A stretch of 64,000 nucleotides of DNA from Drechmeria coniospora (taxonomy: Eukaryota; Ascomycota; Sordariomycetes; Hypocreales; Ophiocordycipitaceae): assembly GCF_001625195.1 (NCBI RefSeq), contig NC_054390.1, forward strand, positions 8,653,222 to 8,717,221. Reading direction: 5' to 3'. Below, piece by piece: positions 40,980 to 52,175 of this stretch; within the stretch, counting starts at the first letter, position 1, and every line of letters begins with the position of its first letter. The notes under the pieces were generated by a model. The model was not told where the DNA came from. It saw nothing but the letters and a program-made list of their open reading frames with translations, and made no database searches. Made by a program: the position numbers and the translations under genes.

Positions 40980-43900
40980 GGCGAATATTGAGTAGTATTA
41001 AGTATTGACTTGGTTATGGCGAGAGGTAGGAGAGATTTGCTTGGTGAGGAGCTTGGAGCTGATGGCGGCGGCGAGGGCGTGCTACGCATACCCAGAGTTT
41101 AACCGTTTCTCGCATCGCATCACGTGCGTTGCGTATATCGAGGCGACAAATCGACGCGAATCGCAAACCCCCGCATCCCTTGGCAGCACCTGACCCATCC
41201 ATCGTTGGCGTTTGAAGAGAAGGGGAAATTCAGCATAATACTAGGCATATGCCGGAATCGCCTTCATTGCTGTCATCGTCTGGGCGAGAGGTATCCATCA
41301 GCGAGCGGGGATTGTGTCGTCGATCTTGCGCGGCTGGACTTTGAACATCCAGATAATACTACTCTACAGTAACTAAAATCTCACCAAGAGCCCCGCTAGC
41401 ATTAGTGCAGTTGCAAGGTATGCACTTGCGGCGGGAACCCCGCAGTCTCGCTCATCCACTTCCCTTGGCCTGGCCCACAGGGAATAATCAAGTCCATTTA
41501 CTCACTTGCTTTACTTGTATTACTCAGTAATTCCACTCAAGTGTACAGCAAGTAATACTTGTACAGTACTTCAGTACGGAGTACGGAGTATAACGGTCTT
41601 GATGAACAAGTATGTCCCTACTTATCATGGCACCGATCGATCGGCCATGGCCATGGCCGTCTTGGCAATCAACCATTCTCAGTCATTGATGGAGGAATAA
41701 TGGCGGATGTGATAACTCTTGGTCCGCTGGGGACGAAAAGGGACCGCTATTCTGAGTCTTTCGACACTCTGGTGGCAGCTTCGAATCACTGCATCATCCA
41801 TCACGGAAGTAACCGGTTACTGTGGCCTTTTGCATTACAGCGCAGTTGCGCAGTTGCACGGCAATACTCGAGGAGCCCAAGAGAATACTGTATGTCTCTT
41901 CTGGTGTCAAGCACAAACACCAGCCCGCCCCCGAGGTACTGTTGGCGTTCAACCTCCCCTCCTCCCGCCGTTTTCGGGCAGCGATACGGAAGTGCCCAAT
42001 GACATGCGGCATGGCATGTGCGCATCCCTACCGACCAGGACGGATGACGAAAGCGATAAGAAACCACCGGCCACGACAAACCAAGTGGCCAACAAAGGCG
42101 GCGAGGTTCGACTTCTCAGCCGGTCGCTGCATAGCCAGGCCGGACCACGTGAGCAAGACAAACAACGAGAAGGGATGCAGATTTTGGATGAGGGAGGCAA
42201 CGCCCAGAAAATCGAGGCTCTCGGGCTTGGGGGTACCCAAGGTACGTGCGGCGACGGAGCCTTATGGTGCATCTGGTGCCAAAGGTCAGGTGGCTGTGCG
42301 ATATGGATGAACGGATATAACTTTGATGACAGACAGACACACGCTGTGGATCAAAGACAAGGGGGCCAGGGGCACCATGACGATTCCGAGAGATGTCCTT
42401 GTCGTCGATGGTTTTGTCCATGGCGTTGTCGGTGATGTGGCATCTTGGTGTCGTCCACGAGACTCGGCAAGACTCATTGCGCTTCTTCTCGCCCCCACGG
42501 GCTCTCCACGGGCTTCCCGGGGGCTCTCAGCTCTCAGGCTCTCCACGAGCTCCATCGGACCAGGGGCCGGGCGAGGGTCAAGTGTTGGAGTAGCCAGCCT
42601 CACTGCTGGGGAGTGATGAGGGCCAGTAACGGCGACCCGTTGTGGCGAGTGCGAGTACGTCGACCGAGTACGTACTCGTCCATGCACATACCGACCAGCA
42701 TGTATTTTTACACCGACAACGTACAGTAGGGGTCAAGTCAGCATGTCCCTGATCCAATACGGCCCCCTGTTCTGACGCGGAATCATCCAGGTTCCCTTGA
42801 ATCGAGACTGGCCGACTTCCTGCGAGCAAGAGGGTAGCACAGCAGCCAGGCAGAAGCGATGCAAAATATACAACAAACGGGACAGCGTCACGCGTTGCGG
42901 CCGATGAGCAGAAGACGGGCGACATGTCGGCATCGATGGATGGATTGCACGAAACATGATTTGCCAGGTGTTGCCTGGTTCCATGTCTGCGCTTGGTCAC
43001 ACTGCTCGCTGACATCCGGAGCCAGAAGAGAGCATGTCTCATGTGGGACGGGGACTCGGGATTATTCCCAGCAAGTCTGGCCCCGGCGCAGGCGAGGCAG
43101 GCAGGGCACAGCCTTGACCGGGAGATGCACGCACCACGAGGCCGAGTCGCCCCGGCGCATTCGCAGCTTCGCCAGACAAGGTGGGAGATGGAAACGTGAC
43201 TGTGAAGTCCACCCTGATGCGCGTTGGACGTTGTCGATATGCTGGGTAAGGGATACGGATCGAACATGTCCGGCGTCGACACCTCCAGACCTTGTTTGCT
43301 TTGGATTCCGTCCACCACTCCCAATCTTGGCCATCGGTTGGCCTGTATGAATTTCCCGCCAACAGCCTCTTACTGTCCAAGTGCTCAATCTCCATAACCA
43401 ACCCGCCCTGCCCCCACGACCATCCATCCGCCAGCTATATTTGCAATCGAGCCGTGTCCCAGGAGCACCAAGTATTCTCCGACAATGTCATGCGTAACAC
43501 TGCATTCCGCAAGCTGTCACCCCCCCTCCCTCTCGACGAGCCGGATGTGGACGACGCTGTTCGTTGCATGGATTGCAGCATCACTGCCACAAAACTTGCA
43601 TGGAGGGTGTGGCAGGTGCCACTTGATATACGTCGGAGGGTTCTCATGGCAGAACCCAGTTGAATGCAATGTCCGTTGTGCGGTCGTGGTGTTGTGCAGC
43701 TGGCTGCCAGACCTGGAATCCGTCGAGAATCCTCGTTGATGATGACAATACAAAAAATGCCATTGTGGCTGTACAAGTTCCTATCTGTCCATGTACATGT
43801 ACTCGTGCTTGTGTCTGCGTACCTTGTCCGGGCGTTGAGGGCGGCGGCGGCTGACTCCGTCGGCATGATTTTATACTGCACACCGATGGGTCGTGGTGGT

Positions 43901-45269
43901 GCTGGTCTCGACTGGGATGTTTGGCCATCGCCGTCGGACGGTCGCCGGTGGCTGTGAGTGTGTGTGGGCACCAGCAGGGTGAGCCAGGCAGGGAGTCGAT
44001 ACCCACTCGTCGTGCCAGCCCAACATCGCCAAGTAAAGGTTGTAGGTGCGCAGGTGTGTAGCAGCATGAACAGATGCATCTCTCGGGCATTGCTCTCCCA
44101 CACCTTTGCACGAAAGATACGGTACGATGCTCGTAGGGGCATCTGGCACGCGTCTAGGCAAGCCCCTCAGACAGCTTGATGACTATGCATCGCAGGATGC
44201 TGGACATGGCAAGGGCATCAACAGCCTCGCGCGGTGGCAGAAGGTGTAAAAACAGAATAATAATAATGAAATAATGGCAGTGTGAATACATACTCATTGG
44301 AAGCATATATCGTGCTACCCAGATATTGATGGGATGTCGTGTACGGAGTACAGAGTGCTCAGTTGGAGAGGCAGGTGCCGTTCAGGACATTACCTTCCTG
44401 CGCAGATGCCGGTGCGTATCTGATTTTGACCACCCATTTTCCCTTTTCCTTCATCTCCGAATACCTCGCCCAAACTTGACTCAAATTCTCTCTGCCCGTC
44501 GCCTTCAGGATCGAATCGAAACCTTCGCCGAGCATCTCGTGGCCCTTGGGCGCCGTGCCCATCATCTATCCCCTACAAAGATTCATCTGATTCATACAGC
44601 CTTCGAGAGACGAAGCATCCTCAATGGCCACTACCGTCGCCGCTTGAAGCCTGACAGCCACAAATCGACATGTTTCAGTCTTTGCATTGGCTCGACCTCT
44701 GCTCATGGCGCGTCACAACCCCCCGTCATCCGTCATCCGTCACCCGTCACAGGTGCACATTCACTTCTTTTACTGCACCTACATCCATAGTCCATGTCCA
44801 TGTCGCTGCCTGACAACGCACACACCCCCACTCCCCCTTCCTCCTCGCCCCCCCCCGGCATCGCAGCCCATCACCACTTGCAGAACCTATCCCCTGTCGG
44901 TTCGGTGCCTCGTTCCATCCACTGGTCGCCGTCTCTGTCGTCTTAATGCAACTCTTCATCCGACAATCCTGGGGCTTCCGTCCTTTCCTGTCCTTATCTC
45001 GCCATCCGATCTTTCTCCCACTCCTCACCATCAACAACGAAGCTTCTACGGGCCTTTGAACACCAACGGCCTCGCCTTACTCGCGCCTCCTATTTTGAAC
45101 GACAACCGACAGATCAGAGACGTAACTGCCACCGAATCGTTATCGAACACATCCAGGCTTGACCGCAACTCCCCCCCAAAAGTGTACCTTGCTTGACTTG
45201 TACGGACGAACCCCTGGATTTCGTGACGATCAACCGTACCTCCGTTCATCGTCTTGCCCTCTGGACACA
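40980..45269. other. 4.3 kb region without a supported gene
   Basis: A long gap between the aminotransferase start and the C2H2-like factor. A few TACGGAGTACGGAGTA words lie near 41570-41590 and 44340. Several frames of 100-250 codons (for example 41719-42435 plus and 42578-43324 minus) overlap each other on both strands, lack domains and have odd composition. The last 500 bp, C/T-rich with repeated CCGTCATCCGTCA-like words near 44726-44750, look like promoter and leader of the next gene. A non-coding transcript or a multi-exon gene missed by eye cannot be excluded. Confidence 0.4.
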
Positions 45270-47231
45270 ATGAATCGGCATCTCACCAACATTGAGGAGC
45301 TTCAACGTCACCTGGCTCGACACGAGCAGGAAGTCGCACTCTGCAAAAGAGCCCTTGGCGAGAATATTGCTTGCGTCAACAATGCCCCCCTCCACGTCAG
45401 CAACGCCAGCGGTACAACACTGGGCGTCGACGTTGGAGTGGATGTCACACATGGCCAATCCAGCACGGGTCCCGTTGCGGATCCTACCTTGTGTGTAAGT
45501 TTCAACCTTGGCCATGCTTGATCGCGTATGTCTTGTGACACCAAGCAACAGGCAAACGACTCCAGGTTGCCGGTCGGGCTGTATCCCAAAGGGGTCCGTC
45601 CCCAGAAGAAGTCATCCTCCAGTACTGCCATGAGCCGGAGTGCTTCCACCAGCCGATCGAGGAACGAGACATTGCTGCCCTCTCACAGAACGGCAGCTTC
45701 CATTCCCAACATCACCTCGGACCACCGCACCAGCCTGCTGAATCGACAACTTCCGAGTGTCCAAGAGGATGGTACAGTCCCGGAGCTCGGCGTCGATCCG
45801 GCCACCTACCTCGCTCGTGTAGACGCCAACGAACTATCGTACATGTCCTTGACCAGCACCGACCTGTCACCACGAGACATTTACAGCAGCTTCAATGGCC
45901 CTTCGGCGTGCCCTTCCATGATATCGGCCACATCAACCATTGAGCTGACCCAGCCGATGACGCGGGAAAACAGCTTTATCGATAGACCTCTGGAAAATGC
46001 CACATCGCCGCTTTACTCCTCGCGGCTCCTGCAGGGGCATGACCTCATTTCGATGGGCCATGAAGCAACTCTGGCTTGCGCGACGACCGGCATGGTCGAT
46101 TTGGTTGAAGAACAGCCCATCGGCGACCAGGAATTTTTCGGCCTCGGTGCCGGCTTTGCTCAGCCCATATTACCGCAGACATATTCCGCCTCGCCCCCGG
46201 GCGTCGACGACGGCAAGTCTCTGCTCCTGGCCTCTTCCTCGACGCCCATGGAGAAATCGGCGTCCAACACCAGCGCCACGAGCGCACGGTCGACTGCATC
46301 GAACGCCAGTCGACGCTTCCAGGAAGCCTGCAAGCGCGTGCGCCAGAACGGCAGCCGGAATCTCATCGCGCCCAAGCTGCAAAGGCCGAGCGGCAAAGCC
46401 CAAAGCGGCACCCCACCACCAACGACGATCGGCCGGCACCCGTCGCCAAGATCACCGTACCAACGGCCGAAGCACCCCCGAGTCTACTGCAATCAGTGCG
46501 ATGACCACCCGGACGGCTTCAGGGGCGACCACGAGCTGCGACGACATTTGAGCGCCAAGCACATGGTGGCCGTAAAGAAGTTCATCTGTCGTGACCCGGC
46601 AACGGTTGGCCTAAAGTCGCCCGTTCAAGTCCTATACCCGCTCACCGATTGCAGGTCATGCGTCTCGAGGAAGCAGTACGGCGCCTACTACAATGCCGCC
46701 GCTCATCTTCGACGGACACATTTCAAGCCAAAGGCTGTACGAGGAAAGAACAAGACGTCGGAGGAGAGACGGGGAGGCAAGGGCGGCGGCGACTGGCCGC
46801 CCATGTCGGACCTGAGGATGTGGTACGAAGAGGTCACCGTCGCCAGCGACTGGACAGCGCAGCAGAACCAGGTCGGGAACGACGTCGAGTACGATATGTT
46901 GGAGAGTGAACACGTGTGCCCGGGTGTTGGGAACGGCTCCATCTCGTATGCGACCAATGACGCCTTTGGCACGGCCATGATGGACCCCTTTGAACGCCGG
47001 ATGCACGATGTAGCAGGCGCCATGAGCGTGACTACCGGAGTGGCAACCGGCTATTCACAGTTTCAGGGTATGGATTACATGAATGAAGCAGCGCCGGAGT
47101 ATCCTGCCGTTTCTCGAGGAAGCCACTCTCCCTTTCTCGCACACCTGACGGCAGCCACGACTGCGCCAATGCCGCATTACGACGCCGATGTCATTGCCGA
47201 AACCATCATGTGGCCGATGGAGGATTGCTAG
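45270..47231 (+). CDS. C2H2-like zinc finger protein, two exons
   Basis: Probable DNA-binding nuclear protein. Exons are 45270-45494 and 45552-47231; the 57 bp intron runs GTAAGT...CAG, phase 0, giving 634 residues. The start ATG in ACACAATGAAT begins a short coiled-coil-like N-terminus (RHLTNIEELQRHLARHEQEV). A Ser/Thr-rich middle follows. Near residues 388-409 lies VYCNQCDDHPDGFRGDHELR, a C-x2-C...H-x4-H finger, and about 40 residues on a second, atypical finger has DCRSC and AHLRRTHF. The long insertion between the fingers (KKFICRDPATVG...LYPLTDCR) is characteristic of a fungal group with DUF7896-like C-terminal finger regions. An Asp/Glu-rich tail with many Met and Tyr ends the protein. 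Targets unknown. Confidence 0.85.
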
Positions 47232-48518
47232 AATGCGATTCACTTGCACGCTGTACGACAAGCCCGCCTCGTGTTTTCGCCTCTGTTCTCTCCGTCTCGT
47301 TTCGCCCGCATGCCTTACGACGGCGCGAGCGCTGCACCGTCCACATTCGTGACGTTTTTGGCTGTTGCTCGTTACTCGAGAATCTGGCAGTCGTGTTTGA
47401 TCAAAAATATGGAGAAAACAAGAAAAAAACGGTCGATGCAGTTTTGTTTTAAAGTTCACATTTGTCCTTGTTTGTCCATTCCTGCGGCAGGCTCAGGAGG
47501 GAGTTGCGGGTATGGAGCGTTTGCATTTTTGATCAGTTTGGTGGGATACGTTTGTTCTGCCACGAAGCATCATCGAGCGAAAGCGTGCGGTTGATGTACC
47601 AAGACCCCATTTGTGCCCCAGAAAAGACCGGTTGACACATTTTTCGCTATTTCTCGGCGTAGCCCCTCTGTCTCGGAAGGCTTCCTGGTGATAGTGATGA
47701 ATGGTACTATTCACTTCGCAAAAATGCAACTTACACGCTCAATACCGATGATGCCTGGAACTCGAGTCTCGCCGGCAAATTCTCGCCGGCATAGCCCACC
47801 CTTGCAAATACTCTGATCATGATGGGAATATTTTGATTGATAGCAATGAAGCAAGCAGTTTGTCCACGCAGCATCCATTGAAGCATCCTGCTGCCGTTCC
47901 CGTTTCCACCGCCGACTGTCCATGACAGCAGTTGCCAGGGAGCCAGCCGACACTCAGTATTTCCAATAACCTGCCACTATCCGCACCCATTCATCTTTCA
48001 ATCACAGGTCCTATAGAATTTGTCGCGCTCCTGTTGAGTCAGGCAATCTTGATGTGCTTCTTGTCATTTTCGGTTGGGGCCGGTTCGTTGGACCAATGAA
48101 GGGATAGAAGTAGAATGTTGTCCGATTTCAGGGGTTCAATGTCCGATGTAGGCGCAGCCCGTATCACGGTGGTGGAGATTGACCGAAACCCTTCAATTAT
48201 GGTATACGAGTCCCTCTCCTATAGACACTCTACAGTACACACACACGGAGGCGCGTCCGAGTTTATTACATGCCTCCATAAAGAGACACGTCACGCAGCA
48301 AAACATTCTTCGTACTCCCCGACTAACCATGTTGTTTCCTTGCTCGCATTGTCTCAACATCGAGTCATACTTACACATGCGGTCATCCTCCTCCAGGGTA
48401 TCATATCCATCTGTCCGTACACATTAGAGACCGCGACCGTTGCTGCTGAGGTCAGAGGGGGCAGCTCTGCTTTTGCTAAGACCGATAGCAAATGACCCCC
48501 CTCGGCCTCTCAGACACA
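47232..48518. other. Convergent 3' region, nothing recognised
   Basis: About 1.3 kb between the ends of two convergent genes. AT-rich stretches near 47400-47460 may hold the polyadenylation site of the C2H2-like gene. A GCCGGCAAATTCTCGCCGGC inverted repeat near 47771-47791 is the only local structure noticed. Confidence 0.45.
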
Positions 48519-49130
48519 TTAATTCTTCTTGACCTTCTCGGTCCACTCCTTGGCTCCCTTGACACCCTCGTGCGCGCGACGAAACAGTAGGCGTTCCCAC
48601 TCTTCCAGTCCTCGTAGAAACTCCTGGCCATGGCCACCGATGCTCTCGTCAGCCTTGCGGGCGTGCAGACCGACGTCGCCGGCGCGGACGACAAAGGTGC
48701 GGCGAAGGACGGCGCTCAGATCTCGCTCGTCAAAGAGATCGAGCATGCGGACGCCGATGCCGTAAAAATGAGCGCTCAGGTCTCGCAGCGGGACGGCTCG
48801 CGGGTCGGCCTTGAGCGCGGCCGCCACCTGGTCCGAGAGGCATGACGGCAGGTTGAGCGTCAGCGGCGCCTTGGAGTCCTCGCCAGCGGCGGCGAGCGCA
48901 AGCATTTCGGCGAGCCAGAGCGGTAGCGTGAGAGCCGTGCCGGGTTTGAGTCCCGACGTGCTGTTGTCGAGGTGGCCGAGGTAAGGGCAGTCGAGCTCGA
49001 ATTGGCAGGGGACTTTCTGCATCGCCGCGGGGGTTAGATGGTGGGAGAGCACGAGAGTCGTTGCGGTGACGGTGATGGGGGTTCGCACCTCGGCATCTGT
49101 CAGGATGGAGTTCACATCGTAGTACGACAT
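48519..49130 (-). CDS. PSF3: GINS complex subunit Psf3, two exons
   Basis: Subunit of the GINS tetramer, part of the Cdc45-MCM-GINS replicative helicase. The frame is open for 203 codons, but a 72 bp segment with intron signals (GTGCGA at 49088, branch-like CTAAC, CAG ending at 49017) breaks the conserved N-terminus. Removing it joins MSYYDVNSILTDAE to KVPCQFELDCPYLGHLDN, which matches the family layout and gives 179 residues, the usual size. Exons are then 49130-49089 and 49016-48519. Family words GLKPGTALTLPLWLAEML and HFYGIGVRMLDLF are clear, followed by a helical C-terminus (EFLRGLEEWERLLF). It is divergent from SOD2 with 547 bp between start codons. Confidence 0.92.
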   Translation of the reverse strand: MSYYDVNSILTDAEVRTPITVTATTLVLSHHLTPAAMQKVPCQFELDCPYLGHLDNSTSGLKPGTALTLPLWLAEMLALAAAGEDSKAPLTLNLPSCLSDQVAAALKADPRAVPLRDLSAHFYGIGVRMLDLFDERDLSAVLRRTFVVRAGDVGLHARKADESIGGHGQEFLRGLEEWERLLFRRAHEGVKGAKEWTEKVKKN

Positions 49131-49677
49131 GTTGGCGCTCTGGTCATATCATTGTTGACAATGGCTTGCTGATGCAGGTGTGCGGCTTGAACGATGCACA
49201 AGCAATTCGCCGTTGGTGCAGGTTGAAGTCGAGGTTGAAGGTCGCGACTCGCGAATCGCTCACCAATAATGCCGTTGCGAGAATCCGAGTATTAATTATT
49301 AATAGAACAGCAGCGCGGTCGGACGGTTTCGGTCCTCAGCCACACAGACGCTTCCGCCACACAGACACTAGCCACCATTCGGATTATCGGCGCATTTCGG
49401 CGCAAAAGTGACCTGAAGCTACAAAGTATGAACGGCGTGCCGAGGATCAACGAAGCTTGATTGACATCATCCCTTCTCCAACGCCGTCCATCCGCTGCAC
49501 GTCAATTGGTAAGCCGAATTCTATTTCCCAAGCTGCTGCGTCATCATCTCCGCAGTTCCGCATCCCTTCGTCTTACTTATACTTGTAGTACCGTGCAGTT
49601 CGTCTTCACTGGGAATACCTCTCACCATCCTCCCACCCGCAAGATCACTGAAGACGAGGAACAGCCAGATCGCAACA
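49131..49677. promoter_or_regulatory. Shared divergent promoter of PSF3 and SOD2
   Basis: 547 bp between two start codons on opposite strands. An ATTGG (CCAAT on the other strand) lies at about 49505-49509, roughly 170 bp before the SOD2 ATG. No ORF here is convincing. Confidence 0.5.
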
Positions 49678-50559
49678 ATGTCGGCCGCCCTCCTTCGCAC
49701 CACACCCGCCCTGCGCGCCGGTCTCCGGGCCTCCGCCAGGCCCATGGCTGCCATGACGTTTGCCCGCGGCAAAGCCACGCTGCCCGACCTCCCCTGTGAG
49801 CTTCCTCCTCGGCGTCCCTTTCCTCGTCCCGCTCCGTCCCGCCCCCGTCCATCCGGCCAATGTCCCTTGCCTGGTGAAAATTGGAACGAGTTTCGGACAG
49901 TATGCTAACCCTCGCCGTCCCGCAGACGACTATGCCGCCCTTGAGCCCTACATCTCGGGTCAGATTATGGAGCTGCACCACGCCAAGCACCATCAGACGT
50001 ACGTCAACAGCTTCAATGCTGCTTGCGAGGCTCTCGACGAGGCCCAGAGCAAGAACGACACCAAAGCGGCCGCTGCGCAGGCGCCGCTCCTCAACTTTCA
50101 TGGCGGCGGTCATGTCAACCACTCCCTCTTCTGGGAAAACCTTGCGCCAAACGGCAAGGGTGGCGGCGGCGAGCCCAACGGCAAGCTCCTTGTGCGTCGT
50201 TCCCTCTCCGTGGCCTCCCCAGAGCGTTGCTCCAAAGTGACTGACGCCCTTTACCCCAGGCTGCCATCAAGGAAGACTTTGGCTCCTTCGATCACCTCAA
50301 GAAGCAGACCAACGCCGCTCTCGCCGGGATACAAGGCTCCGGCTGGGCCTGGCTTGTCAAGGACAAAACGACGGGCACCCTCGGCCTCGTCACGCGTGCC
50401 AACCAGGACCCTGTCACCGGCAACCTCGAGCCCCTGCTCGGTATTGACGCTTGGGAGCACGCGTACTACCTGCAGTACCAGAACCGCAAGGCCGAGTACT
50501 TTGGTGCCATCTGGGAGGTCATCAATTGGGGCACCGTTGCCAAGCGGTTTGAGAAATAG
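49678..50559 (+). CDS. SOD2: Mitochondrial manganese superoxide dismutase, three exons
   Basis: Converts superoxide to peroxide and oxygen in the mitochondrial matrix. Exons are 49678-49795, 49926-50191 and 50260-50559; introns are 130 bp (GTGAGC...CAG) and 68 bp (GTGCGT...CAG). The product is 227 residues. Residues 1-31 are rich in Arg, Ala and Ser without acids, a matrix-targeting peptide, followed by [16 protein letters not shown], the mature N-terminus. Metal ligands are His57 (MELHHAKHH), His105 (GHVNHSLFW), Asp191 and His195 ([13 protein letters not shown]). The signature DAWEHAYY is intact. The Gly-Gly before HVNHS and the residues around the active site fit Mn rather than Fe enzymes, but this is by family comparison only. 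Confidence 0.96.
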
Positions 50560-50938
50560 AGCATGGGGCGTGTGTACTGTATCATTATGAAAACGTGCTG
50601 GGCTCAAATTCTATCATGAAGATGGCTGATAAAGCTTGTATCTTGATAGCCTTTTGCAACTCCATCGTCGCATGCACATGACAGCGCAAGGCTACGCGGC
50701 CTTGGCTACATCTCATCTCACGCACCGACAGATCCCCGCATTCGCATCCTGGTGTGCCGCATGGCTCTACGGCCCGCCCCCGAGGTCCACGGCTGGGCTT
50801 GGAACCTTTCGCGGCACAGAAAAGGCCCTGGCAATCATCCACGACCCCGCCTTTGCTTGAAGCGCTTCCCTCCACTCGCTCCAAGCAACGGCGGCATCAA
50901 GACGTCGGGAAGCCGGTGACGGGGTAGCAGCTGGGAGC
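50560..50938. other. Convergent 3' intergenic region
   Basis: 379 bp between the ends of SOD2 and the APH-like gene. No gene is seen. Confidence 0.5.
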
Positions 50939-52175
50939 TCATGGCAAGGGCCACGGAGCGGCCCACCGGACGATGCTCCGATAAGCGACGAGCTCAGGCA
51001 AGTCCTCTCTCTCGAAAATTTCGCTCGCATAGTCGTACCAGTCTGCATTGGCGGCCTTGGTAGAAGGCTCGAAGAACTTGACATAGTCCCACCACTCCGG
51101 GTACCAGCCTGCACAGTCCCAGCCGACTATGGCGACGATTTTGGTGTTGTCGATGATGATGTTTCGCGGACAGAGCTCGCCGTGAGATAGGACGACCGAA
51201 GCTGTCTCTCGAAACTGGTTACTTATCCTTCCGACCAACGCTCTCGGAACGGAGGGGTGCATGGCGGCGAGGAGGAATGCCACGAACTGGGCCTGCGTCG
51301 GACGGGGACGAATGGCCCAATACGTCCTGCTTTGGCGTTTCTCGAGAAGCAACGAGTAATCGCCGGAGATGACGGAGCCAAGCTGGTGGTCGGACATTTC
51401 CAAGGCGCCACGTGTCGTCTTGCGCATGAGCTTGACAATTTTACCAAGCTGGTGGGCCATGTCGTACTTGGCAGCGGGCAACAGCGTAGACCAAACATCC
51501 TCCAGAAGGGCACCGCGAGCCACTCGGTCTAGGGCACCGTCGACGGCAGTTGTCACGGGCGTCAAACGCAGCAGGGGCAAGCTCGATTGATTCCGTATCG
51601 TCTCGTTCATAACGAGTCCTGCATCAGTAATTTGGAAGAAATGGGTCCCCGCTGCAGGGAACAGCTTTTTGTTCGCCGTCGGCACGAGCGTGAGTCGAAG
51701 AAGACGGTAGCGCAAGAGGCTTACAAGGTAGATGGTATTCTCATTCGACCGCGGCACTATTGTCATGCGAGGGACGTAAGGAGGCCGCACCGACGAACAG
51801 CGGCGAAGAGCAGGCGGACGGAAACGCACCTGGGCACAGCAGAGGTGGCCTCTGCAGCTGCACACGCGAGTCGTAGCCAGCCGAGGGCTCCGTCAGCCGC
51901 TCCTCGAGCTCACCGTAGGAACGCTTCCGAGACCCTCCGGCGGATGAGGTGGACATTTGAGTCGCCAACGGTCCGAGTCCCTCGTCCGAGTCCTCCGCAC
52001 CGCCGACTGACTGACCCAAGCCAGTGGCATTGGCACCGCTACGGATGGGTCCTGGCTTTCTTTCCTCCGTCACGTACGATGTGATGGATAAATCGTTTCC
52101 ACCGGCAGAAATTCCTCGCAGGAAAACGACGCGCTCTGGATTCATACCGGTGGTATCCGTCGTCGGTGGCTCCAT
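50939..52175 (-). CDS. APH-fold kinase-like protein with altered catalytic motifs
   Basis: Member of the aminoglycoside phosphotransferase/choline kinase-like fold. The last exon (51651-50939) carries the conserved domain: HFFQITDAGLVMNETIRNQS, then SRTYWAIRPRPTQAQFVAFL, the Brenner-type loop LSHGELCPRNIII and IVGWDCAGWYPEWWDYVKFF. In standard APH proteins the loop reads HGDxxxxN and the next motif IDWE/D; here Asp is Glu in the first and Gly in the second, so phosphotransfer may be weak or lost. The 5' part is a disordered exon (52175-51830) starting MEPPTTDTTG. Two exon chains keep the frame: a direct join (CP-AGTHFF, 352 residues) or inclusion of a 15-nt exon at 51739-51725 giving CPEYHLPSGTHFF (357 residues). 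I favour the second because it yields an LPSGT motif I associate with this family. It ends convergently with SOD2. Confidence 0.72.

Noticed and set aside
41719..42435. 238-codon plus-strand frame
   Set aside because: Overlapped by several frames on both strands, no recognisable motif and Cys/Trp/Gly-rich random composition.
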